A DNA stretch of 64,000 nucleotides from Ignelater luminosus (Eukaryota; Arthropoda; Insecta; Coleoptera; Elateridae). A program made the position numbers and the translations under genes. The stretch is from the NCBI GenBank assembly GCA_011009095.1, contig VTPC01006056.1, positions 43,221 through 107,220 of the forward strand, in the 5' to 3' direction. Below the pieces are notes generated by a model that was not told where the DNA came from, ran no database searches, and saw only the letters and a list, made by a program, of their open reading frames with translations. Position 1 is the stretch's first letter, and every line of letters begins with the position of its first letter. Shown piece by piece: positions 1 through 8,902 of the stretch.

Positions 1-2050
1 CCAAAGGTGACAAGTTACTTCTCCATTGTATACGTTATAAATTATATAATTGTGAACACACAATTTAGTTTTATAGTATATAGCACCAACTATCAACACT
101 GAAGCTAATTTGACAGCTTGCATATCTACAGTAAAAACTGCTATTTCTTTTGGATTTTTTTTTGCAAAGCTGTTTATCTGTATCTTTACTTAGCCTTAAT
201 GGAGTTTTGTTTGTCTAGTGTGTTTGGTATGTGAAATTCATAAGATAATAATACAACAATTTTTTTATAATTAAACAAATTAATAAAATAAAGTAATTGT
301 GTAAAATTAATTAATTTCTTCTTTCGCCGAGTGTGATAATTTGCAGACCGAATTCTGGGGGAACGTGGAGAGTTCGAGACGCGACCAGTGCACGGTCTTC
401 TCGCAGATTTTTTCATCCGTTGAGGTGATTTCGATTCTTGTGAATAAAAAGAAAACCCTTTACAAAGGGGTAAGTTATCTATCTTCATTTCTTGCATTCC
501 CTGCGTCCTCAATTCTAATTGTTGTTCCTTGTCTCCAGCGTTTTTGCTAGATTCCATAAAGTATAAGTCTAGTAGTAATAATTTTACAAGAATTCTTCAC
601 AGGAGTCCCATGAAGTCCTGATAGTAATCGTAGGCTCCGTACTATAGTAGTAGTAGCAGAGTTTCCAAAGATTAAATTCGTTTCGTCTTATTGCTGGAAC
701 AGAAGAGGTTGGGCCCAGGGAGCACCTAATCTAGAAGGGCCTGGACTCCAATTTCATCGTCAATAAAAAAAATAGATTGATTCTTTTTGTGGCCTCGAAT
801 ATTTCAGAAATTTTGGCTTAATTCTGTACCCAAACATTAACTTAGTTCCTATCAATTACTTAGATAAAGTAAATTTTTTTGTTATTTAATCCTTCATAGT
901 TCATTTAGGCAATTATTAATTTTTATTATGATCCATTCCTTTAGTAATGATTATAACCAATTATAAACTTTTACTTTAATTTGATCTTAACTCGCTATAA
1001 AGTAATGCTATAGTAAGATTTTGTCAATGTTAGAAATTTTCATGAATATTTAAATTTTCAGATTTTACTTGAAGGTTTCATTTAATCTTTATTACTTAGG
1101 AATCAGCTTTCAAGATAAATTTGGTAAGAATTTCTCCACTTCAATGATTATCCAAATCTTATATTATCATTTGACTTTGAATTTTTTTAAAATTTTTTTT
1201 TAATTAAATTGATAAACACTCAGATTAATTATAAATCTGTTTTTTTCTAAATTTTATTTAATTTTAAATTTAGTAAAGTTATCAGAACTGTTTATAAATC
1301 TAAATTTTCTCTTCTTTGAACCTGTCAGTGTGTAGCATTTGAACAGATTTAGAATAACAGCTGAGTGTACTTTGAGATAGCAATTGTTTAAATTTTTATA
1401 GCTTCACCTTGGGTTTATTCATTGTATATTCAAGTTTTTTTTTATTTTATTTTTGAATTCAATTTAACCTTTTTGTAGTTAAAAATTTAAGATTTAATTA
1501 ACTTCAGATTTAGTAAACTAGTTTCAATTTTTGGTTAAGATCCTATTATTAGATGTTATTAATATTAATTTTTTTTTAATTGGTTATGGCTTAATAAGCT
1601 ACCCACTTCAGCTCAGCTGGCCTAGCATCAAGCGTTCCTAGTTTTTATTCAGGTTAAAAAGGTAACGTAAGCTTCTTATGTTACAAGTTAGACATAAAGA
1701 TTTTAATCACCAAGTTTTAAAGCAAACTTAACAGAATTTCTGTGTTGTCAAATCTGTTTCGATGTAACTTATATCTGAATAATTTAAACTGGGAGCAAGA
1801 AAGAATTTAAAATTGTTTGTATATTACAATTAATACCATAAAGCCATTTATATTTTGAGAATATAGAAGGGCACAAGTAGCTTGCAATAGTTATTGCCAT
1901 TCTGCAAGGAGAAAAATACTTTAATTACCGATAACGTGCAATAAATGACGGATATACCTAATAAAGAGTTCTGTAAGTATTTCTCATTTATTCGATTTGA
2001 ATTAGAATTGAAATTCATACTATCTCATAACGTAATGTATCATTACTCAC
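1..2050. other. AT-rich tract, presumed intron of KNL1-like gene
   Basis: Apart from the unrecognised frame at 186-557, I see no gene here. Several AG acceptors on the minus strand (for example before 1790 and 1905) were tried as continuations of the KNL1-like exon ending at 2051. Each leads quickly to a stop or to non-protein-like sequence. The simplest reading is a long intron running off the left edge. A GC-richer patch at about 640-770 contains GGGCCCAGGG-type sequence and is probably a decayed repeat. Confidence 0.4.
186..557 (-). CDS. unrecognised 123-codon reading frame
   Basis: An ATG-started frame whose first two thirds (about residues 1-85) look protein-like: charged, with a run rich in Ser, Pro and Arg (SPRSPRIRS) and a basic RRKKK patch. 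The tail is AT-driven low-complexity sequence. The DNA from about 340 to 545 is clearly richer in G and C than its surroundings. I recognise no domain. Splicing from the KNL1-like exon upstream on the same strand into this frame gives an early stop, so it is not a clear continuation of that gene. It may be a fragment of a mobile element or chance. Confidence 0.15.
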   Translation of the reverse strand: MESSKNAGDKEQQLELRTQGMQEMKIDNLPLCKGFSFYSQESKSPQRMKKSARRPCTGRVSNSPRSPRIRSANYHTRRKKKLINFTQLLYFINLFNYKKIVVLLSYEFHIPNTLDKQNSIKAK

Positions 2051-2282
2051 TTAATAAAATTGCTGCTAGCAAAACTAACTCTTCTCATTGAAACTCTTCG
2101 CATTGATGATCGTCCTGTTGCAATTTGTATATCATCTTCTACAGTTTCTACTAAATCGAGATCTGATAAGGGATTTCTAGGTTTCTGTGGTTTTAAAATC
2201 TACAAATACAAATAATTTACTAAGCAGTATAGATTACAATTAACAAATTACTTACAGAAGACCTATTCTTTCCTGTTTCCAT
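2051..2282 (-). CDS. KNL1: KNL1/Spc105 kinetochore scaffold, N-terminal exons (partial)
   Basis: Exon 1 is 2256-2282 (ATG at 2282, nine codons, METGKNRSS) with donor gtaagt. Exon 2 is 2051-2199 after a tttgtag acceptor, with donor AA|gtgagt. Joined in phase 0 they read SSILKPQKPRNPLSDL, then an acidic linker, then MRRVSMRRVSFASSNFI. Known KNL1 proteins start the same way: an ILKP..R.PL.DL motif, then the RVSF site that docks protein phosphatase 1 at kinetochores. KNL1 scaffolds the KMN network and recruits Bub1/BubR1 through MELT repeats further along. Only about 58 residues are present; the repeats and the RWD C-terminus are not seen and should lie to the left outside the window after a long intron. 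Without splicing, the frame stops directly after FIK (TGA), so a truncated pseudogene remains an alternative. The RRVS core is duplicated in tandem. Confidence 0.7.
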
Positions 2283-2913
2283 ATTTATTTCACAATAATT
2301 AACAATTTAAAAACAGTTTTATTAAAAAACACTACACATAACTAATAATAAACGCTCACAGACAAACGCTTTTTGAATCATTTCAAACTCTTGTAACCGT
2401 CAAGTATGTCAAATTTGTGTTTATTGTTATTTCAGAGAGCAGAGTCGACAACGTTATAAAAGCACAGTCACTAATGCCTTTACACCTCATTTAATTATTC
2501 TACCGCATAAATGCTGTAACGACAATGAGTAAATTTGTTACAAATTGCAATTTGAAAAAATTAAATTTACAATATAGAAGTTGTACTTTAAATAAAATGC
2601 TTTGGTAGATATAATTTTAAATTGTTTTATTAGACGGTTGCCAGCATTGTAGTTGTTTCCATGTGAAGCTAGTAAAAAACAATTTAAAAAAGTTTGTGTT
2701 TGTAACCTCAATTATCATGTTAGAAATTTCAAATTAATAATAAAGATTCTTTATCCATGTAAATAAAAATGAATATTTTTTTAATATATAGAATAAACAG
2801 TAATAACAAATACGTTCTGTAATTAATTAACCTTGTCATAAGGAAAATACAATGCAATAAATATTACAATTAGATGATGTTTACACAATAATGAAATCAT
2901 CAAAAGAATGGTT

Positions 2914-3431
2914 TTTTTTCAGGAAAGATACAATTGGAACTTCTTTATTTCAATGGGTTTTAAAGTCTTTAAGAATTAATAAGTAATTTAATTAATCCAA
3001 GCTTTCGTTTATATCATAAGGTCGTTATTTTCAACACTAGATCAAATCAAGAAATGAGATTTTTCAACAAGATAACTTCAATATATGGTTATAATATTAT
3101 TATTAATAAGAAATAATTTTATAACAGATCCTTGAAAAAGTTTAAAACAATAAACGAAAGCTTGAATTAATTAAATTACTTATTAATTCTTAAAAAACCC
3201 ATTAAAATAAAGAAGATTAAATATCATAAGGTCGTTATTTTCAACACTATATCAGATAAAATTTGAAGTTATTTACCTTGCTTAATAAGAAACTAATTAG
3301 ATTACAAGCGTTCATGCCAAATTTAATGTTTTAATTTAATTTAATTTTTTCAGGAAAGATACAATTTGCAGTTATTTACCTTGCTTAATAAGAAAGTAAT
3401 TAGATTACAAGTGTTTATGTCAAATTTAATG
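2914..3431. repeat. mosaic of direct and inverted repeats
   Basis: About 65-70 bases at 2938-3012 recur inverted at 3152-3217 (shared AAGAATTAATAAGTAATTTA core). TATCATAAGGTCGTTATTTT is repeated directly at 3012 and 3221. TTATTTACCTTGCTTAATAA, with about 40 further matching bases, is repeated directly at 3264 and 3373. TTCAGGAAAGATACAATT occurs near 2918 and 3350. Together these look like rearranged copies of one non-autonomous element rather than a simple tandem array. Confidence 0.6.
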
Positions 3432-3620
3432 TGCAAGCTACAAATAAATGAAAACTACTCATGTTAGTTTTGATAACAGTTTAGATTGTATACATACCTT
3501 TTTTATATTTTTTTGCGACTTACAAATTTCTGATTTTAAAAAAAATATACAAGAACAAACACTAAAAACTGAAGACCTTTAAGACTTTCTGATTGTGATT
3601 TATTATCATTTATGTATTTT

Positions 3621-3848
3621 CAGGATTGGCTGGAAGTTTTGCGGGGTCCAGGGCAGAGCCCTTAAAATACAGAAAAGAAGAAACATGCTGCTTTTTCAGA
3701 GATAGCATAATTCGTTTATTCTAAATATTTAGAAGAAATTAGAAATTTTATTTATTCTGAACTATTAATACAAAGAATTAATTCTTTTTGCCTCAAGGTG
3801 TGGGGCCCCGGGAGTTGACCCACAAACCTGGCTCTTCAGCTGGCCCTG
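3621..3848. repeat. possible short hAT-like element fragment
   Basis: The tract opens with CAGGATTGGCTGGAAG and closes with a sequence whose reverse complement begins CAGGGCCAGCTGAAGAG. Both ends are followed inward by GC-rich GGGGTCC or GGGGCCCC blocks. GC-rich, CAGG-starting ends of this sort are common in hAT-type non-autonomous elements. The ends match only partly and no clear 8-bp duplication is seen, so this is tentative. Confidence 0.25.
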
Positions 3849-4159
3849 TGTATTTTAATTTTAACAATGTTTACAGTTGAATTCTTGATGTATAAGATTA
3901 AAATGTGTAATTTTCTTATGGCTAGTTTACGAGTATGAGAGCTGTAGGTATTTATTTGTAAGATTGCAGAATAAGTTTACATAATCAACCACATTAGGTT
4001 TAGGTATGTATATCCAGTGTTGCATTGGAGAGTATACATATACGCTATATGCTTATAAAAAAAAGTGTAATCCGACATTGTATAGGTATAGAATTTCTAA
4101 AATCATCAGACATTGTATGAAATAAATCATATTGTATGCATTTCCTAGGTATTATATAG

Positions 4160-5023
4160 CAGAGCTGGGTAAGTATATCACAAATGTACTTAAGTACAAA
4201 GTACATTTTTGTGTACTTGTACGTAAGTACTTTAAAAAAGAAAAGTATTTAAATACAAAAGTACTTAAATACAGATAAAATGTACTTATTTCCTAACTTA
4301 TAAGTACTTTTCTAAGTATTTTTTAAATTTATTTTCGCTTTGTTACGTAAGCAGTATAAAAATTATAATAAAAAAAAACATGATGAATGTCTTTATCCTA
4401 GCCGCAATATAAATTTTTAGTTAGTTTATATTAACTTTGGTTTTATCTTCATAATGAAAAATAAAATATAAAAAACTTTTCCCAATGTAAAATTCAATTT
4501 AAAAAACAAAAGAAACGGAACTAGGCTCATAAGCATATACTTACATAAGGAATTTTCCTAAACCTAGGGATAAAACATCACCATCAGATTGCAGTCTTCA
4601 CAAACACCAAAAGCTGTATCAAACACAGAATAAAAGAATAGAATAAATGCGACTTGTGATACATCTGAGAAGGGTGTAATAGAAAAATTTACATTTTATG
4701 CTCAAAGTAGTACTTATATAGATTGAGAAAGTACCTATATTTGGAAAAGTACTTAGATTTAGAAAAGTACTTGTACTTGGAAAAGTACCTGTACTTGGAA
4801 AAGTACCTGTACTTGGAAAAGTACCTGTACTTGCAGTTGTACTTATACTTGAATATACTGCATCAGATGTATTTAAGTATCAAGTACAAGTACTAATCAA
4901 ACTTTGGATTTATATGTACAAGTATAAAGTACATTACCGATAGAATGTACTTAAGTACAAGTACAAAAGAAGGATTTATTTATGGGTTTTCAAGTACATT
5001 TGTGATGTACTTACCCAGCTCTG
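4160..5023. mobile_element. hAT-type MITE, 864 bp, with TIRs and 8-bp TSD
   Basis: The left end CAGAGCTGGGTAAGTA is matched by the reverse complement of the right end; the inverted repeats extend about 33 bases (one mismatch in the first 30) through ATCACAAATGTACTT. The flanking 8-mers are TTATATAG (4152-4159) and TTATAAAG (5024-5031), a target-site duplication with one mismatch. The CAG start and 8-bp duplication are hallmarks of the hAT superfamily. The interior has no transposase frame and is built from AAGTAC/GTACTT words, including an 18-bp tandem array. Confidence 0.85.
4767..4836 (+). repeat. 18-bp tandem repeat inside the hAT MITE
   Basis: Consecutive units of GTACCTGTACTTGGAAAA start at 4767 (one variant base), 4785 and 4803, with a partial fourth unit at 4821. 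Looser relatives (GTACTTAGATTTAGAAAA and similar) precede the array. It is internal to the non-autonomous element. Confidence 0.8.
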
Positions 5024-5294
5024 TTATAAAGAATGCCAATTTAATAACTGGCAATGTATAAAATATATTTATACTTATATAATTTTCGTTAAACAAAAGA
5101 ATATCGTTGAAGCGAGGGTGAGTTTATATGACCACAGCAGGTATGCGCCCAACGATGGCATCAGCTGATGGCATCTCTGAAATCAAAACAATTAAAATTT
5201 TAAAAAGGAAGCCTTCTATCCAAGTGTATGGTTGTTAAGGTTACAAAAATATAAACTTCCTGCTGTCAGCCGTAAACTATAGAAAAGTAAAGTA

Positions 5295-5484
5295 CAGTGA
5301 GATTGCAAATGATTGAGGATAGTTTGAATTTGGCGCTATGTCTAGATTATTTTCATGTTGCAATTTGTATTGTTTATAAGGTACATGGGTACAATAACAA
5401 ACAGTAAACGAGTAGTGCCAACATGAAAATAATACAAACGTGCTGCCAAATTCAAACCATTCTCAATCATTTGCAATCTCACTG
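5295..5484. mobile_element. palindromic TA-flanked MITE, 190 bp
   Basis: CAGTGAGATTGCAAATGATT at the left end recurs inverted at the right end. The inverted repeats run about 40 bases (to TTTGAATTTGGC) with two mismatches. TA dinucleotides sit at 5293-5294 and 5485-5486, as expected for a Tc1/mariner-type target duplication. There is no coding potential. Confidence 0.75.
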
Positions 5485-5995
5485 TATATGAATGTATGTC
5501 AGCCATAAATTGTAAAGTAACAAATGAATAAATGTCATTTTAAAAGAGCACAACTGGCATAAAAAGCTTTTCTGAACAAATCTTGCCTGAGAATATTTTA
5601 AAATATATTGAAGGGTTTGAACACGTAGCCTGCAAAATATTTACAGGCAGAAAGGTTGAAAGTCCTGTTTACATCCTTATGCCGCTAACAAAACAGAAAC
5701 GTTTGTTCTTCATTCTTTATGCTGCTAAGAACTAAGGGACTTGCGCCTTTTCAATCTTGTGTAGTTTTTTTATTATTGAATCTAGAACTTCAGCCTTTCT
5801 ACCATAAACAAGAAAGAGTAGTTTAAGTCCAAAACTGATTTAAACCGTATTTCTGAAGAAAGTAGGCTTCAACCCAACTGCTTCTCACATATAGTTTGTT
5901 CTCGTAACCAGAACCTTGTTCAGTACAGTTCAGTATGGCATCATATTTCTCATCGTGTAGACATTGTTTAAGTACCCTATTCACGAATTTCGCTT
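5485..5995. other. intergenic, no feature recognised
   Basis: No exon or inverted repeat seen. The last ~60 bases may belong to the 5' part of the integrase relic that starts at 5996, because the protein family normally extends further N-terminally, but I could not read it in frame. Confidence 0.3.
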
Positions 5996-7340
5996 ATGAA
6001 AGATAGATTCTACGCAGATTTAAAGAGTAAAAGAAATCTACATGCAAAGAATTGTATTTATATTGACGATGAGCAGTATAGAGTGTTAATTAATGATGTT
6101 AATAATACGAAATCGACCTCAGAAAATGTTCCGAGGGATTATTGCTTATTGAAATGTTATAATATTATCACAATTGATCGGAAAACCAAACTTATATTTT
6201 CTGTTAAAAAATCTGGGAGCAACATATACTTTACTACGTTTCTTATAGTGAACTATTTGATGTTAGTATACATCAAGCTCATATTACTGTCGGCGGGGGA
6301 AAAGACCACATGATTAAAGAACTGTCAAATCGATATTAAAAACGTAACTCGATATGATATAGAGCTATACATCCACCTTTGTAAACCGTGTCAACAAAAA
6401 CAGAAAGATGTTAAAAAAGGTATTGTTGTAAAGCCTATAATTTCTTCGGAGTTTGATTCCCGTTGTCAAGTGGACTTGATCGACTTTCAGTCTCACCCCG
6501 ATGGTGAATACAAGTTTATACTGGTTTACCAGGACTACATTACTAAATTCGTTGTATTACGAGGACTTAAATCGAAACGGGCAGAAGAAGTAGCTTACGT
6601 TTTATTAGATATTTTTACCCTATTTGGCGCCCCTGCTATACTCCAATCAGATAATGGCAGGGAATTTGCAAATCAGATTATTTATAATTTAAAGCAGACT
6701 GGCTTTCATTGACTATTGTGCATGGCAAGCCGAGGCACTCTCAGAACCAAGGTAGTGTTGAGAGGGCGAAAGATATCGAAAACCTTTTCACTACATGACT
6801 GCAAAATAATACTACTGGATACTGGAATGAAGGTTTAAAATTTGTACAGCTCATGAAAAACAAATACCTTACGAGGCTCTTTTTGGATGTAAGATAAAAG
6901 TAGGTATTACATTACCAAATGAAGTTGCGCAAAATCTTGAGAGTGAAGAAGATTTGGAAAGAAAGAATGTTAAAACATAGTCACAAGAATTTACATCGAT
7001 ATCTGTTGGTACAACTGTAAGTTGATAGGGGACGTGGCGATTCTCGAAGTATTCTAGCTATTGTCATAAATAAAACATAGGATGGACTATACCAGCTCGG
7101 TACTAAGCAAGGAGTTGTTAAATCGCTCTATTCTATATCCCGGTTTACAGTTTGTCAGAAATGATTTTTAGACATGTTCCTGATAATGAAATTACCTTAC
7201 GTTCGATTGCAACTTTACAATCTACTGGAACGGGTCAAGGATTCTACAGAATACCTAGGTTTTCTATAGAATGCCTGAATTATATACTTTGTCGCAAATA
7301 CAAGCTCAAAAAAGACGCAGATATACAGATGTATACTTGA
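5996..7340 (+). pseudogene. KRBA2/Ginger-like integrase relic
   Basis: Three open pieces in different frames form one decayed integrase. 5996-6313 holds the N-terminal region. Between 6260 and 6430 a zinc-binding H-H-C-C pattern can be read across frameshifts (HITV...GGKDHMIKELSNRY...CKPCQQKQ). 6470-6712 holds the rve/DDE core: the first Asp is in VDLIDFQ, the second in LQSDNGREF. The region of the third acid (SVERAKDIE) follows at about 6757-6780 in another frame. 7152-7340 matches the C-terminal part of the family (PDNEITLR..., GTGQGFYR). The sequence resembles KRAB-A domain-containing protein 2-type integrases, which are related to Ginger transposons and Gypsy integrases. Stops and frameshifts make it non-functional. 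No terminal repeats were identified. Confidence 0.75.
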
Positions 7341-7643
7341 AACTTCTAGGAAAGAATTATTTTGAACAAGAGATTAAGCCCATTATAGTTACCTAAACTT
7401 TATACTTCTGACAAGACTATTTATGCGACGATGTTGTTATGCCTCTTGCTACGGGCTACAACTCTCTTAACACAGAAAATGCATGTACCTAAGACATAAT
7501 TTAGCAATACAACACTGTGTATACCTAATTACTTACCACATAGGTATTTCTTAGTTTCTGGTATGTACTTCTCACTAAAGAACTAATTGAAGAGGAACAT
7601 AATATAAAGTTCTTATTTTTGTAATAGTACAGATCTCTAAGCT

Positions 7644-7649
7644 TTTATT
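7644..7649 (-). terminator. candidate poly-A signal of thrombospondin gene
   Basis: AATAAA on the minus strand about 270 bases after the stop at 7920. It is the nearest canonical signal I noticed downstream of the gene. Confidence 0.4.
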
Positions 7650-7919
7650 ACTACAAATAGATTAATTTCATAACCAATAGTAAGTACAACAAATTTCTTA
7701 AAATTAATACTTAATTTCCAAAGATTTGGTTAAATTTATGATATAAGCTTCAAACAAATGCATGTCATAATAAAATACAGAGTATTAAAGACGAACTAAA
7801 TAAAAACAAGATCCTTTTCAATGAACAGAAAATGCGTCGCAGTTGTTTCGACACTTATGAATACACTAATTGAAAAACAACTGATAAATCTAAACTTGTA
7901 CAATAACAGTTTGTATCAA

Positions 7920-8902
7920 TTATTTTTTGTCATACACTACAACAACTTGATCTGAATATATTGCACCATGATCTACTTCAACTTGTCGTTGCAGTCTTGG
8001 TGGAAGCTCTTGATAAATAGCAGCTGGCACATTATCTAAAAGATGGAAACGAATAAAAGAATTTTATAAGCTTTAGTAAACGACATAAATGCCTACCATT
8101 ACATCTGTAGACCAAATCAGACCAAATAATCATTTCTTGTGAGAAACAAAACACTCCTAGTTTTCCGCCTTGTAATGTTTTATCGAATACATTTCCTGAA
8201 TCAGCAACTAGATGTTCTCCTTCATATATTCTCAGTCTAATTAAACCAATTTTAGGTCTGTGAATTAATATCCATCTATAGGATGTTTTCTCTCTCCAAC
8301 CTACATTTCTAGGATCTTTCCAAAGAAGTTTTACTTGATTTTTGGTGTCACCAGTATGCCATAAGGAATTTCTCAATAATTGTCCAGGACCAGTTGCAGA
8401 ATCCACTAACTTCAATTGAATGCCAGGTTCTGCAACTGCACGGAAAGGTGTAGGTTGCCAATAAGTTTGTGTGTTCTTTTTCCACATGACTGTATAAAAC
8501 CTTTTGTTGCTTTGATAACTATAACAAAATTATTTTAAACTAAAGTATATATATATAAAGATGAAAGCTAAGGCAATTTTAATCACCTGAAAATAAACCC
8601 TACATAGTCATCATCTGTATCTGTATCAACAAAGAATGTTCCTTCAAAATCAACTCCTGCAAAGACGTGATGACCAACAGCTAAACCAGGATCACTGTTC
8701 ATTGTTTGTACAATTTCGGCACCTTTGTTGTAAATAACCCAATTGGGATCAATTTGAGAGTCTCCTTCTGGATCAAGTACAACAGTTTGATATTTACTGA
8801 AATCCGTTGCATATATCAAAGAGTTATTTGGACAGTTATCATTTATATTAGGTATCTTGTCAGCATCAAAATCATCTTCACATATATCTCCAATGTGATT
8901 TC
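7920..8902 (-). CDS. Tsp: thrombospondin exons 12-14: C-terminal lectin-like domain
   Basis: Exon 12 (8587-8902) finishes the wire and opens the jelly-roll domain ([20 protein letters not shown]..., [20 protein letters not shown]). Exon 13 (8097-8518) holds the hallmark [45 protein letters not shown] and QGGKLGVF motifs. Exon 14 (7920-8035) is the tail ending VVVVYDKK then TAA. The NNS at about residue 803 is a possible N-glycosylation site. Confidence 0.95.

Larger units (their letters stand above)
2283..4159. other. intergenic, AT-rich with decayed repeats
   Basis: No coding exons seen. It holds the mosaic repeat block at 2914-3431 and a GC-rich terminal-repeat-like fragment at 3621-3848, both listed separately. 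The rest is AT-rich sequence without recognisable structure. The 5' end of the KNL1-like transcript should lie within the first few hundred bases, but I see no clear TATA box. Confidence 0.4.
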
